Below, piece after piece: positions 7,830 through 17,050 of a stretch of 41,614 nt of DNA. The stretch's first letter is position 1; each line of letters starts with the position of its first letter. A program made the translations under genes and the position numbers. The stretch covers positions 1 to 41,614 of the forward strand of contig JAESRE010000019.1 of NCBI GenBank assembly GCA_016764775.1, read 5' to 3'. The notes beneath the pieces were generated by a model that saw only the letters and a list, made by a program, of their open reading frames with translations, made no database searches and was not told the origin of the DNA. This stretch comes from Alphaproteobacteria bacterium. Its GTDB lineage: Bacteria; Pseudomonadota; Alphaproteobacteria; Micavibrionales; Micavibrionaceae.

Positions 7830-9196
7830 TAGTTGATCTGAAGCTTTTTTAAAGCGTCCTCGATCGGGATAAAGAGGTTGAGGTCAGAACTGCGCTTGCC
7901 TTCATGCATGTAGAGGCCGAGGACGCTGATGCCGACGACATTACCGTAAGCATCAAAAAGCGGGCCGCCGCTGTTGCCGCCGTGGATGGGCACATCGCCC
8001 TGAATGAAGTCCTGTCGTGTGCCGATCTGTTTGTATTGTGGCCGGTGGGCGCTAACGATGCCACGGCTGACCGTGTCCTGTAGTCTGACGCTTTTCGGGG
8101 CGCCGAGGGCGTAGATGTCCTCGCCGACTTTCGGCCAGTCCAAGCGCATGGGCTGAACGACCGGGGAAAGATTATTAGGCGGATTTTCCAACTTCAATAA
8201 CGCTACGTCTCGCTGATGGTCGACGCGCAGGACTTGCGCGACGAGTTCGTCCTGCTGTCCCGATGTCACGATACGCACACGCTGGGCATTCCCGATGACA
8301 TGCTGGTTGGTAATAATGTGGCCGTCTTTGGTGATGAAAAAGCCGGAGCCATGGCCCGCGCCACCCTGTACCAGCACGGCCGAGGCTTGCGCTTTTGTCG
8401 TTTGTTGGAAAAACGGCGTGGTCGAGAGCGGTTTGATGTCCAGTTCAACGACTTCGTCGGCTTCGTATTTTAGCGGGCGCTGATCCGATTTGTTGCTCCG
8501 CCAGTTTGGCGGTTGAATACCGCGGGCGAACAAATCGTAGAAATCCTCGTCTGCCCCGAGATTGTGGACGGCCATTTCAAATGCGGCATTCATGATCAGG
8601 ATCAGACCATCAGGATTTGCATCCGGATGTTTGCCGCGCCCTTCGGTAACGGTTTTGTATATTGTTTTGCGCTGAAGGGCGTCGAACACACTCCATTCGA
8701 TTTTCACATACAGCTCGCCACGGTATCCGCCACTGCCGATACCGACCGAGTCGCCGATTATAGGGCGGCCTTCGTTCATGATATTGGTTTTGGCATCGAT
8801 GATTTTGCCGCTGATGCGGTATTCGGTGCGCAGCAATTCATTCTCGATTTCTTCATCAAAGGTGAGGTCGAGATGACGGACAACGTCATACCCCTGTCCT
8901 TCCATGACGTCATTAAAAACGCGGGCCAGTTCCTTGTTATCGATGCCGCGCTGAAGCATGCGGCGATCGGCGGGTACGGCGAACAGGCTTAAGCCCGCAA
9001 CCGAGCTGTCGTTTAATGTGCCGATTTGTGTGCCGACGGGAATGTCGATCCTCAGCTTCGAAAACATGATCGGCGGCGGGCTGACGGTTTCAGGTACGGG
9101 GGTTGCGGTTTTGTATTCGGCGTCAGGAATCGGGGTGCAACTGACGAGGCCGAACAGGATAAAAACAGAGATGATTGTTTGATATGGAAAGCGCAT
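7826..9196 (-). CDS. Trypsin-like serine protease, outer-membrane or periplasmic lipoprotein
   Basis: The 456-residue product starts with a lipoprotein signal whose lipobox LVSC gives Cys20 as the lipidated residue. The start at 9196 is chosen because it places this signal at the N-terminus. Residues about 45-225 form an unrecognised domain. Residues about 270-456 are a trypsin-like S1C/DegP-type domain with the full triad: His299 (TNQHV), Asp330 (QRDVALLKL) and Ser409 (GNSGGPLF). There is no PDZ domain after the protease, unlike DegP/DegQ. It probably acts on proteins in the periplasm or at the outer membrane. It is divergent from hisB with an 82-base gap. Confidence 0.88.
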   Translation of the reverse strand: MRFPYQTIISVFILFGLVSCTPIPDAEYKTATPVPETVSPPPIMFSKLRIDIPVGTQIGTLNDSSVAGLSLFAVPADRRMLQRGIDNKELARVFNDVMEGQGYDVVRHLDLTFDEEIENELLRTEYRISGKIIDAKTNIMNEGRPIIGDSVGIGSGGYRGELYVKIEWSVFDALQRKTIYKTVTEGRGKHPDANPDGLILIMNAAFEMAVHNLGADEDFYDLFARGIQPPNWRSNKSDQRPLKYEADEVVELDIKPLSTTPFFQQTTKAQASAVLVQGGAGHGSGFFITKDGHIITNQHVIGNAQRVRIVTSGQQDELVAQVLRVDHQRDVALLKLENPPNNLSPVVQPMRLDWPKVGEDIYALGAPKSVRLQDTVSRGIVSAHRPQYKQIGTRQDFIQGDVPIHGGNSGGPLFDAYGNVVGISVLGLYMHEGKRSSDLNLFIPIEDALKKLQINY

Positions 9197-9278
9197 AGGC
9201 CTTGTGATAAGGTGACGTTGCGTTAAAAACAGCTTCAAGCCTAACCTAAAGCTGAAGCCTGCGAAAGAGGCCATGGAT

Positions 9279-9887
9279 ATGCCAAAGGATAACAGTGAAG
9301 AGAGAACGGGTAATGTCACCCGTAAAACCAAGGAAACCAGCGTTACTGCGAGTGTGAATCTCGACGGGCAGGGACGTTATGATATCTCCACGGGTATCGG
9401 ATTTTTCGACCATATGCTGGAACAACTCTCCAAACACAGTCTGATCGACATCACGATCAAGGCCGAGGGCGACCTGCATATTGACGGTCACCACACAGCC
9501 GAAGATGTCGGTATTACGCTGGGTCAGGCGATTAAAGACGCGGTCGGTGATAAAAAAGGTATCCGTCGTTACGGTCACTTTGATCTGGTGATGGACGAGG
9601 CACGTTCATCCGTATCGCTCGACTTTTCAAACCGTCCGTATCTGGTCTGGGATGTCAATTTTACGGTTGATCGTCTGGGTGAAATGGATACCGAGCTGTT
9701 TCAGGAATTCTTTAACGCGCTGGTCCATGCGGCCGGAATAACATTCCATGCAACGCAGCTTGCTGGCACGAACAACCACCACATCATCGAAGCGACGTTT
9801 AAGGCCGCAGCAAAATCCATGCGGATGGCGCTGGAGACCGACCCGCGTGCAGCCGATGCATTGCCGAGCACCAAAGGCGCGCTTTAA
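9279..9887 (+). CDS. hisB: Imidazoleglycerol-phosphate dehydratase
   Basis: HisB dehydrates imidazole glycerol phosphate to imidazole acetol phosphate in histidine synthesis. The protein of about 202 residues is the monofunctional form, without the phosphatase domain of enterobacteria. Signature motifs are present: [10 protein letters not shown], the metal-binding HHTAEDVG and [13 protein letters not shown] place the start at 9279 because AGAGG at 9266-9270 is eight bases before it; an ATG at 9273 is only two bases from that site. The next gene on this strand is hisH, but greB, hisD and another gene on the opposite strand come in between. Confidence 0.96.
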   Translation: MPKDNSEERTGNVTRKTKETSVTASVNLDGQGRYDISTGIGFFDHMLEQLSKHSLIDITIKAEGDLHIDGHHTAEDVGITLGQAIKDAVGDKKGIRRYGHFDLVMDEARSSVSLDFSNRPYLVWDVNFTVDRLGEMDTELFQEFFNALVHAAGITFHATQLAGTNNHHIIEATFKAAAKSMRMALETDPRAADALPSTKGAL

Positions 9888-9890
9888 ACT

Positions 9891-10424
9891 TTAATCTAAC
9901 GGGTATGTGATTTCGACGACTTCGATTTCCTCGACGCCGTTGGCGTTGCGCACTTTTACGACATCGCCTTCCTGCGCTTTCATCAGCGCTTTGCCGACGG
10001 GGGATTGCCAGTTGATTTTGCCTTCATCAACATCGGCTTCGTCAACGCCGACGAGATGCACCGTCACTTCAACTTCATTTCCCTTGGCATCTTCTTTCGC
10101 ATACGTGACCTTCGCGCCGAAAAAGACACGGTCCAGTCCTTGCTGATCTTTCGGGTCGACGACTTTACTGTTGTCGAGTTTTTTCTTCAGGTAACGCAGG
10201 CGGGAGTCGATTTCGCGCAGGCGCTTTTTATTATAGATGTAATCGCCGTTTTCCGAGCGGTCGCCGTTTCCGGCGGCCCATGAAACGATCTCGCAGATTT
10301 TCGGGCGCTCGTTATGGATCAGGTGATCCTGTTCATCGGCCAGCGCCTTGTATCCATTCGGGGTCATGTAATGGATGGATTCCTGTGCGGGCTGTTCCGC
10401 GCTTAATGTGCGTTTACGGGTCAT
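9891..10424 (-). CDS. greB: Transcription elongation factor GreB
   Basis: Gre factors insert a coiled coil into the RNA polymerase secondary channel and stimulate cleavage of backtracked RNA. The 177-residue protein has the coiled-coil tip GDRSENGDYIY with the acidic residues Asp55 and Glu58 that hold the catalytic metal, followed by NKKRLREIDSRLRYLKKKLD, typical of GreB rather than GreA. The C-terminal FKBP-like domain ends with SPVGKALMKAQEGDVVKV. An N-terminal extension of about 15 residues precedes the conserved YMTPNGYKAL. It lies 12 bases downstream of hisD on the same strand and may be cotranscribed with it. Confidence 0.93.
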   Translation of the reverse strand: MTRKRTLSAEQPAQESIHYMTPNGYKALADEQDHLIHNERPKICEIVSWAAGNGDRSENGDYIYNKKRLREIDSRLRYLKKKLDNSKVVDPKDQQGLDRVFFGAKVTYAKEDAKGNEVEVTVHLVGVDEADVDEGKINWQSPVGKALMKAQEGDVVKVRNANGVEEIEVVEITYPLD

Positions 10425-10436
10425 GGTGCGAAAAGT

Positions 10437-11735
10437 TTATTTGCGTTTGCGCAAAACGTCGCCGTGGGCCGGAAAGTTTTCGTAGTCGGTCAGGGTGATG
10501 ACGTCGGCTTTCAGCGCGTTCAATCCTTCTGCTGTGCATTTTGACACAGAGGTGCGTTTGAGGAAATCCCAAACCGAGGTGCACGAATAGGTGTGCGCCC
10601 ATCCGCCTGTGGGCAGGACGTGGTTTACGCCGATACCGTAATTGCCCAGAGACGAGGGCGTGTGCTCACCGATCAGGATCTCGCCCGCGTGTTTCAGGCG
10701 CTTGGCTACATTTTCCGCATCCGCAGTTTTGAGGTGCAGGTGCTCGGGTGCGTATTCATTCGCGACCGCGATGGATTGTTCGAGGCTTTCGGTCAGGATG
10801 ATGCCGCCGTAATCAGACATGACTTTTGTGCAGATCGATTTATGCGGCTCTGGTAATTGTGCAATTGTTTGCGGCAGATTTTGCTGCACAAATTCTGCGA
10901 GGTTTTTGTCATGCGTGACGAGCAGCACGGCACTGTCTTCACCATGCTCGGCTTCGTTCAAAATATCCCAACAAGTGTTTTCTGGGTTGGCGGTCTCGTC
11001 GGCCAGCACGATGGATTCGGATGGGCCGGCGGGCATGCCGGGGTCCATGATGATGGAGCACACGCGTTTGGCCGCCGCAACATAGGGTGATCCGGGGCCG
11101 AGCACTTTACGGACCTTTGGTACGGTCTCGGTACCATACGCCAGCGCAGCAATGGCTTGGGCGCCGCCGCATTTATAGACATCGGTGACGCCGCAGAGTT
11201 TGGCCGTGTACAGCGTGGCATCATCCGTTGTGCCTTCGGGGGTCGGCGGGCTGACCACGGCGATGTTTTCAACGCCTGCGATTTTTGCAGGGACGGCGAG
11301 CATGTAAAGAGCAGACGGGAAGGCCCCTTTGCCGCGTGGCACATAAAGGCCGACACTTTCAATCGCGTTGACTTGTTCGCCCGCAAAGACACCCGGTTCG
11401 ATTTCGACCATCCATGGGTCTTCGACACGGTTCATTTGCTCTTCGTGGAATTTTTTGACGTTGGCGATGCAATGTTTGATGGCAGCCTTTAAGTCGTCAT
11501 CAAGCGCAGCTTCGGCGGCCTCGAATTCTTCATCGGTGGCTTTGATGTTTTTGACATCGGCCTTGTCGAATTTTTGAGCATAGTCGATCAATGCCGCATC
11601 ACCCCGTGTGCGGACATCCTCGATAATCGGTTCGACGGTTTTGATGACATCATCAATGTTGGCTTGCGAACGGCGCATGATGCGGGCCTTCGTTGCCTCG
11701 TCGATTTCATTCCATATGAAGTAATTTATGCTCAT
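10437..11735 (-). CDS. hisD: Histidinol dehydrogenase
   Basis: HisD performs the last two oxidations, from histidinol to histidine, using NAD and zinc. The length of 432 residues is normal. Recognisable segments are GLYVPRGKGAFPSALYMLAVPAKIAG, MPAGPSESIVLADE, EHAPEHLHL-like EYAPEHLHL, and GNYGIGVNHVLPTGGWAHTYS. It is on the minus strand, opposite to the other his genes in the window, and is followed by greB at 12 bases. hisG, hisC and hisI are not in the window. Identity is certain. Confidence 0.96.
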   Translation of the reverse strand: MSINYFIWNEIDEATKARIMRRSQANIDDVIKTVEPIIEDVRTRGDAALIDYAQKFDKADVKNIKATDEEFEAAEAALDDDLKAAIKHCIANVKKFHEEQMNRVEDPWMVEIEPGVFAGEQVNAIESVGLYVPRGKGAFPSALYMLAVPAKIAGVENIAVVSPPTPEGTTDDATLYTAKLCGVTDVYKCGGAQAIAALAYGTETVPKVRKVLGPGSPYVAAAKRVCSIIMDPGMPAGPSESIVLADETANPENTCWDILNEAEHGEDSAVLLVTHDKNLAEFVQQNLPQTIAQLPEPHKSICTKVMSDYGGIILTESLEQSIAVANEYAPEHLHLKTADAENVAKRLKHAGEILIGEHTPSSLGNYGIGVNHVLPTGGWAHTYSCTSVWDFLKRTSVSKCTAEGLNALKADVITLTDYENFPAHGDVLRKRK

Positions 11736-11767
11736 GGGTTTTAGTTAGACTGCGGTGAACGTGATGT

Positions 11768-12592
11768 CTAGACCATTTTAGGATAGAAGGCGACGGCAGC
11801 TTGCCCTTCACGCGCAATATTCGGTGATGAAGAATGAACGCAGACTGTTCGGGAAACGTCCGGGTCCAGCAGGTTCCGTCCGCGCTGGCCGCGCATAATC
11901 ACGGCATCGCCCAACGCGCTGTGGCTGAATTCACCCGCATAGGTTTCGGATGAATGCCGCAAACTTGATAAATGTGCCCTGCGCTCATATTCACTCATCA
12001 TGAACGGTTCAAACAGGTTTTTGTCCATGCGCATCCAGAGATATTCGGGTAAATCACCGCCGGTATGGATGGAGAGTGATGCCCCTTTGAAGGTGGAATG
12101 CAGGACGATTTCACGGTCGTCGACATGCATCAACGGCGCGATGCCCTGCCCGCCGATAGGGTTAAAGAACAGGCGGCCGTAAATTTCTCTTTCATGGTCG
12201 CCGGTCAGTTCCCTGAAATATGCGATGAATTGTTCGCGCAGATAATTGCAATGCGCCGTCATCAGGGCCAGTGCTTGTTCATCGATATGAACGCCCAGCA
12301 TCTCTGCTTCTCTCCTGATGCGTTCTTCGGTCATCGGGCCGGTTTGCTCGCGGTTATGCATGAGCTTTTTGTGTCTCAGGTCCTGCGGCGGTGTTTCCGC
12401 GAAATGGATGCCGTTCTGAATGATCTGTAAATCGCTTTCCCATTCGGGTTCACGAAGCATAACGGCGCGGCTGATATCATTGCGTAAGAGAGGAACGACC
12501 TGAACAGGCGACGTCACAAAGGGATACGCAGAATTGTCATACGGAAAACTCATGGCAGGTTTATAGAGATTGGCGTAAATTATGTCAAACAT
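11768..12592 (-). CDS. DUF1826-like protein, function unknown
   Basis: The 274-residue protein has no signal peptide. Its central part (IGGQGIAPLMHVDDREIVLHSTFKGASLSIHTGG) and end (GDAVIMRGQRG ... VCVHSSSP ... AVAFYP) follow the layout of DUF1826 proteins, with an HVD motif, a Y/F-x-G segment and a later His in VHSSP, reminiscent of a cupin or 2-oxoglutarate oxygenase metal site. This is by recall of the family, so the assignment is tentative. The start could be 12592 or the second ATG at 12553; neither has a strong ribosome-binding site. It sits between hisD and hisH, and divergent from hisH. Confidence 0.7.
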   Translation of the reverse strand: MFDIIYANLYKPAMSFPYDNSAYPFVTSPVQVVPLLRNDISRAVMLREPEWESDLQIIQNGIHFAETPPQDLRHKKLMHNREQTGPMTEERIRREAEMLGVHIDEQALALMTAHCNYLREQFIAYFRELTGDHEREIYGRLFFNPIGGQGIAPLMHVDDREIVLHSTFKGASLSIHTGGDLPEYLWMRMDKNLFEPFMMSEYERRAHLSSLRHSSETYAGEFSHSALGDAVIMRGQRGRNLLDPDVSRTVCVHSSSPNIAREGQAAVAFYPKMV

Positions 12593-12643
12593 TTGCGCTT
12601 AGGCCTCGACATTCCACCTGCGTTTCTTATATAGAGAACCGCG

Positions 12644-13330
12644 ATGTCTAAAGAACGTATAGTCATTATCGATTATGGCTCCGGCAATATCCGCTCCGCC
12701 GCCAAGGCGTTTGAGCATGTGATTGCCAATGAGGCCATTGAGGCGCGGGTCCTGATCTCGGGGCAGGCGGAGGATGTCCTGAGCGCGGACAGGTTGGTGC
12801 TGCCCGGGCAGGGGGCGTTTGGGGACTGTCTCGAAAACCTGATGACGACCGAAGGGATGATAGAGGCTTTGAGCGAAGCCGTTTTGAATAAGGGCACGCC
12901 GTTTCTCGGGATCTGTGTCGGCATGCAGCTGCTGGCGACGAAAGGGTTGGAGAACGGAGAGTTTTCGGGGCTCAATTGGGTACCCGGTCAAGTGGTCCCC
13001 TTGAAGGAGCGGGTCAAAGACGATACGTTAAAGATACCGCATATGGGATGGAACACTTTGCAGACACCTGCACAAGGGGCGCAAGATAACCGTCACTTTG
13101 TGCTGCGCAGCACAGAAAGTTCCGAGGCCGGACCTCATCATTATTACTTTGTTCACTCTTATATGTTTGAATGTGAGTATAACCATCACATATTAGCCAC
13201 AGCCGATTACGGCGTAGAATTTGCCGCAGCTGTGGGGCGGGATAACATCGTGGGTGTGCAGTTTCACCCGGAGAAAAGTCAAGCTGCCGGGCTGCGTTTA
13301 ATTAGTGACTTTGTGCACTGGAAACCTTAA
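12644..13330 (+). CDS. hisH: Imidazole glycerol phosphate synthase, glutaminase subunit
   Basis: HisH releases ammonia from glutamine and passes it to HisF, making imidazole glycerol phosphate and AICAR. The 228-residue class I amidotransferase has the nucleophile Cys91 (GICVGMQLL) and the His208/Glu210 pair (GVQFHPEKS). The N-terminus IVIIDYGSGNIRSA is typical. hisF lies about 3 kb downstream, separated by a GNAT gene, a ChaC-like gene, hisA and a small orphan. The GNAT gene follows at 37 bases on the same strand. Confidence 0.96.
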   Translation: MSKERIVIIDYGSGNIRSAAKAFEHVIANEAIEARVLISGQAEDVLSADRLVLPGQGAFGDCLENLMTTEGMIEALSEAVLNKGTPFLGICVGMQLLATKGLENGEFSGLNWVPGQVVPLKERVKDDTLKIPHMGWNTLQTPAQGAQDNRHFVLRSTESSEAGPHHYYFVHSYMFECEYNHHILATADYGVEFAAAVGRDNIVGVQFHPEKSQAAGLRLISDFVHWKP

Positions 13331-13367
13331 AAACCATCTGCACAAAATACATTGGGGACACACAATC

Positions 13368-13931
13368 ATGAGCGACCAGACCAAATTACAGCCATTGCCG
13401 CCGGAACCCACTGTCGAGGTTCTGGAAGAGTTGAGTCCGGGTGACTTGAACGATTTATGCGATGCGACGGATGCTGCCATTGAAGGCGGCGGTGGTTTCG
13501 GATGGGTCGAAGAACCGTCACGTCAGGTGTTGGAACGTTACTGGCAAGGCGTGATCGCTATGCCTGCGCGCATACTTCTTGTTGCGCGGCTTGATGGTGT
13601 GATTTGCGGTACATGTCAACTTTGGAAACCGCCTTTGAACAACGAAGCACAGGCGCATGTCGTGACATTGACGACGAATTTTGTTGCGCCGTGGGCACGC
13701 AATTACGGTCTGGCTAAAATGCTGGTCACAAAGGCCGAAGAAATTGCACGCAAAGAAGGTTTTGCCGTGATCAATCTTGAAGTTCGGGAAACGTTGAAGC
13801 GTGCGATCGAAATTTATGAAGGCCTCGGCTATGTCCGTTTCGGTATGCACCCATATTCAGTGCGCGTCAAAGACGAGACCCTTAAAGGTTATTTCTACTA
13901 CAAAGTGATTGATCCCGAAGCGTTGAAGTAA
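13368..13931 (+). CDS. GNAT-family N-acetyltransferase
   Basis: The 187-residue protein has the GNAT fold: beta strands around ARILLVARLDGVICGTCQL, the acetyl-CoA-binding motif A at FVAPWARNYGLAKMLVTKAEEIARKEGF (R-x-x-G-x-A pattern) and the motif B strand AVINLEVRETLKRAIEIYEGLGYVRFG. The substrate is unknown. The start at 13368 has GGGGA nine bases upstream; an earlier in-frame ATG at 13305 would overlap the end of hisH and is less likely. It follows hisH by 37 bases on the same strand and its stop is adjacent to that of the convergent ChaC-like gene. Confidence 0.88.
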   Translation: MSDQTKLQPLPPEPTVEVLEELSPGDLNDLCDATDAAIEGGGGFGWVEEPSRQVLERYWQGVIAMPARILLVARLDGVICGTCQLWKPPLNNEAQAHVVTLTTNFVAPWARNYGLAKMLVTKAEEIARKEGFAVINLEVRETLKRAIEIYEGLGYVRFGMHPYSVRVKDETLKGYFYYKVIDPEALK

Positions 13932-14954
13932 TTACGCAACTTCGGATGTCGGTGTCGGATCTGCACCATGGTCGTTCAATGCTGCATTGTGCGTGCGTGC
14001 GACCGATACAAACAATTCTCTAAACTGTGATTTGTTGGACAGCATGCCTTTATGCTCGAACGATTCCAGATGTTCGAGGTCCGAAGGCTCGAGACGTTCG
14101 CGGAATTGGCCTGCTTTTTCGTATAGTGCGATCATGGCGGGCGGCACGTGAATGTCACGTTCTTCGTACCCTTTAATCGTATTGCGCAAATAATCCATGT
14201 CGGTGACTTTACCGGCTGGCTTTACGGCGCCTGAACGCGGGTCTGTCGGCGAACCGGCTGCAACAGCAATAACAGCAGCGGCGCGGTTTTCACCAATTTC
14301 GTTGTCAGGCATGTAATAGGCAGAACCAGGATTGCCCTGCGCGTAGCGATTTTCAACATTGCGCGTGTATAGCGGACCTTCATCATCGGCCACACAGACC
14401 AGACCTTTAGTCATGGTACCGTCACGCAATTCAATATCTTTCATTTCGAATTTATAAATCGGCATGTTCGGCGGGCATTCGCGCTCGTTAAAACGTTGCA
14501 GATAGCGCTCGACAAAATTGGCAGCGACATCAGAATCCAGATGATCAAGCTGTGTGATCAGCAGGCCGCCTTCGGTTTCCGCACCGTCAACTTTTTCGTT
14601 ACCGATTGTAACGCCCGGATGATCTTCGGTACCGCGATAGAAAATATCGAAACAGCAGAATGTGGCTTCAATGCCCTGCGCAGAGCCGGCATATGTCGAA
14701 AACACGTTATTTTCGTTCATGCCCGGAAATTCGGTTTGCAGGTCGTCTTTGAATGTGCCGTTGGCGTTTTGCAGGTGGGAGTAATCGAGCAATGAACCCA
14801 CTCCGAATGCGCTGATTTGCCCTGTTTGTTCAATGTTTTCTACGAAGGCATTTAATTCTGCTTCATCGGTCATTGTCAGGTATTCGCGTGCGGCGTCGAT
14901 AATCTGTGCACGTTGGTCGTCATTAAATTCGATCAGCTTGGCTGGTCCGTTCAT
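13932..14954 (-). CDS. ChaC-like gamma-glutamylcyclotransferase-fold protein
   Basis: The 340-residue protein contains the ChaC-like pattern: FGVGSLLDY near residue 50 (compare GYGSL), then FYRGTEDHPGVTIG and a GAETEGGLL segment. ChaC enzymes cleave glutathione to 5-oxoproline and Cys-Gly. The catalytic Glu expected after that segment is not clearly identifiable by eye, so activity is uncertain. The protein is longer than usual (ChaC is about 180-230 residues), with an extra C-terminal part from about residue 215 that is helical and charged. The start has GGGAGACGG ahead. A CtrA-type box lies 30-46 bases upstream. It is inserted on the opposite strand between hisH and hisA. Confidence 0.75.
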   Translation of the reverse strand: MNGPAKLIEFNDDQRAQIIDAAREYLTMTDEAELNAFVENIEQTGQISAFGVGSLLDYSHLQNANGTFKDDLQTEFPGMNENNVFSTYAGSAQGIEATFCCFDIFYRGTEDHPGVTIGNEKVDGAETEGGLLITQLDHLDSDVAANFVERYLQRFNERECPPNMPIYKFEMKDIELRDGTMTKGLVCVADDEGPLYTRNVENRYAQGNPGSAYYMPDNEIGENRAAAVIAVAAGSPTDPRSGAVKPAGKVTDMDYLRNTIKGYEERDIHVPPAMIALYEKAGQFRERLEPSDLEHLESFEHKGMLSNKSQFRELFVSVARTHNAALNDHGADPTPTSEVA

Positions 14955-14983
14955 TTTTCCGTCTCCCGTAAAAGTTTTAAGAT

Positions 14984-15000
14984 ATTAACGAATCGTTAAT
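14984..15000. promoter_or_regulatory. Palindromic CtrA-type box between the ChaC-like gene and hisA
   Basis: ATTAACGA, one base, TCGTTAAT form a perfect 17-base palindrome that contains TTAA (14985-14988), seven bases, TTAA (14996-14999). This is an exact match to the CtrA recognition pattern. It lies 30 bases upstream of the ChaC-like start (14954, minus strand) and 95 bases upstream of hisA (15095, plus strand). The short distance favours the ChaC-like gene as target. Regulation is inferred. Confidence 0.6.
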
Positions 15001-15094
15001 GTTATGTCAAACTTAGGGGCTGTTATGCTTTAGACACATATCAGCGGCGTGTTTGGGCTTGCATGAATTTTTATATGCTTATAGGGTCGCCGCC

Positions 15095-15820
15095 ATGATT
15101 ATTTATCCTGCTATTGATCTCAAAGACGGGAAATGCGTACGCCTTGTGCAAGGCGATATGGCCCGTGACACGGTGTATAATGACGACCCTGCCGCGCAAG
15201 CGCTGGAATGGGTGCAAAGCGGTTTTAACTGGCTGCATATCGTCGATCTGGACGGGGCGGTTGAAGGGGTGCCGAAAAACCACACAGCCGTGCGCGCGAT
15301 TTTAAAAGACATCGATATTCCTGTGCAGCTCGGTGGCGGTATCCGCAACGAAAGCCAGATCGAACATTGGGTGGAAGCAGGTGTAAGCCGCGTTATTCTC
15401 GGTACGGCGGCGGTGAAAAATCCCGAACTGGTGAAATGGGCGTGTCAGCAATTCCCCGATCAGATTGCGGTCGGTATTGATGCCTTGAATGGTGAAGTGA
15501 TGGTTGACGGCTGGGTCGACGGGTCAAACATTCAGGCGGTTGAGTTGGCCAAGCTGTTCGAAGATGCGGGTGTGGCTGCGATTATCTACACCGATATCGA
15601 TCGTGACGGTACGGGCAAAGGTGTAAATATAGAGGCGACCAAAGCGTTGGCCGAGGCGACATCTATTCCCGTTATTGCTTCAGGCGGTGCGGGATCGATC
15701 AAGGATATCGAAGCCGTTAAAGCCGCGAGCATCAGTCACGGATTGAATGGTGTGATCGTCGGCAAAGCCTTTTATGATAAGCGTATCGACCCGAAAGAAG
15801 CGCTGACAATCGCGGCCTAG
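15095..15820 (+). CDS. hisA: ProFAR isomerase (HisA)
   Basis: HisA isomerises ProFAR to PRFAR in histidine synthesis. The 241-residue TIM barrel has the catalytic Asp8 (YPAIDLKDG) and the second Asp near residue 130 ([14 protein letters not shown]), and the phosphate-binding GGGIR and ASGGAGS loops. The start at 15095 has AGGG eight bases upstream and matches the conserved [11 protein letters not shown]-terminus; an upstream in-frame ATG at 15053 would add 14 non-conserved residues. A 75-base gap leads to a small orphan gene, then hisF and hisE. Confidence 0.96.
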   Translation: MIIYPAIDLKDGKCVRLVQGDMARDTVYNDDPAAQALEWVQSGFNWLHIVDLDGAVEGVPKNHTAVRAILKDIDIPVQLGGGIRNESQIEHWVEAGVSRVILGTAAVKNPELVKWACQQFPDQIAVGIDALNGEVMVDGWVDGSNIQAVELAKLFEDAGVAAIIYTDIDRDGTGKGVNIEATKALAEATSIPVIASGGAGSIKDIEAVKAASISHGLNGVIVGKAFYDKRIDPKEALTIAA

Positions 15821-15895
15821 TACAAATTTCCATATTTTTCTTGCAGTTTTTGAGCGTGCTCGTTAAAACCGCCCTGAATTAACAGGTGATGGTTT

Positions 15896-16243
15896 ATGAA
15901 GAAGCTCCGTTATGACAGCGCTTTAGGCGCTCTGTTCTCTGAAAGCGCCAGAGGTTTGTCGTTGAAAGATCAAACATCGGTGATGACGGAGTTGTCCCGT
16001 GCCTTTTCCGCTATGGACAAGGAGGGCGTACAAATCGGCGGCCAGAGAATTGGGAATGCCACACTGTCGATAGACTGGCTGCAAAGCGCCGATAACCAAC
16101 AGCAGTTGCTGGCACGTTTGCATGGCGATACCCGCCGCCATGTCCAGCAAGGTTTGCAGCGCCTTCAAGGTGCGCGTGTGAAATATGATGACGGCCGCCG
16201 TGCGAATATGATCACTATGCCCGAAGCAGACGGCCAAAGCTAA
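15896..16243 (+). CDS. Small orphan protein between hisA and hisF
   Basis: I do not recognise this 115-residue protein. It has no signal peptide or membrane segment. It is Gln- and Arg-rich, with helical stretches ([20 protein letters not shown] and [21 protein letters not shown]). Its ribosome-binding region AACAGGTGATGGTTATG is weak to moderate. It lies in the same direction as hisA and hisF, 40 bases before hisF, so it is probably cotranscribed. In most relatives hisA and hisF are adjacent, so this is an insertion in the his block. Confidence 0.75.
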   Translation: MKKLRYDSALGALFSESARGLSLKDQTSVMTELSRAFSAMDKEGVQIGGQRIGNATLSIDWLQSADNQQQLLARLHGDTRRHVQQGLQRLQGARVKYDDGRRANMITMPEADGQS

Positions 16244-16283
16244 AGCGGTTGTCACTCAGGCCCGCTTCGTATACACATTTCTT

Positions 16284-17048
16284 ATGCTTAAAACCCGCAT
16301 TATTCCCTGTCTGGACATTGATAAAGGCCGCGTCGTCAAAGGCGTGAACTTCGTTGATATCGTTGATGCCGGTGATCCGGTTGAACAGGCCAAGGTCTAT
16401 AACGATCAAGGCGCGGATGAATTATGCTTTCTGGACATTACCGCCACACATGAAGGGCGCGACACGATCATCCATATGGTCGAGGAAGTTGCCAATGAAG
16501 TATTCATGCCGATGACGGTTGGCGGCGGTATTTCGGAGATCGGGCATATCCGTAATTTGCTGAACGCGGGGGCGGATAAGGTTTCGATTAATTCGGCCGC
16601 CGTTAAAAACCCCGACTTCGTCAAGGAAGCGGCGGATAAATGCGGAAACCAGTGCATTGTTGTGGCGATTGATGCCAAGGCCAAGGAAGACGGCAGTGAG
16701 GGGTGGGAGATTTTCACCCATGGCGGCCGTAAAGGCACGGGCATAGATGCTGTCGAGTGGGCTGTGCGTATGGCTGAATATGGGGCGGGGGAAATCCTGC
16801 TGACCTCCATGGATCGTGACGGTACGAAGCAAGGGTTTAACCTGCCGCTGACGCGTGCGGTTGCGGATGCGGTGTCCATTCCCGTTATTGCGTCGGGTGG
16901 CGTGGGTAATCTTGATCACCTTGTTGACGGGGTTAAGGAAGGCCATGCCAGTGCGGTGCTTGCGGCCTCGATTTTCCATTTCGGTGAATATACAATTGCC
17001 GAGGCCAAGCAGGCGATGGTCGATGCGGGTATCGAAGTCAGGACTTAA
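16284..17048 (+). CDS. hisF: Imidazole glycerol phosphate synthase, cyclase subunit
   Basis: HisF forms the imidazole ring from PRFAR using ammonia from HisH. The 254-residue TIM barrel has the catalytic acids Asp11 ([12 protein letters not shown]) and Asp130 (VVAIDAKAK), and the phosphate-binding GGGI and ASGGVGN loops. Length is normal. hisE starts two bases after its stop, so the two are certainly in one operon. The partner hisH is separated by four genes. Confidence 0.97.
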   Translation: MLKTRIIPCLDIDKGRVVKGVNFVDIVDAGDPVEQAKVYNDQGADELCFLDITATHEGRDTIIHMVEEVANEVFMPMTVGGGISEIGHIRNLLNAGADKVSINSAAVKNPDFVKEAADKCGNQCIVVAIDAKAKEDGSEGWEIFTHGGRKGTGIDAVEWAVRMAEYGAGEILLTSMDRDGTKQGFNLPLTRAVADAVSIPVIASGGVGNLDHLVDGVKEGHASAVLAASIFHFGEYTIAEAKQAMVDAGIEVRT

Positions 17049-17050
17049 AC

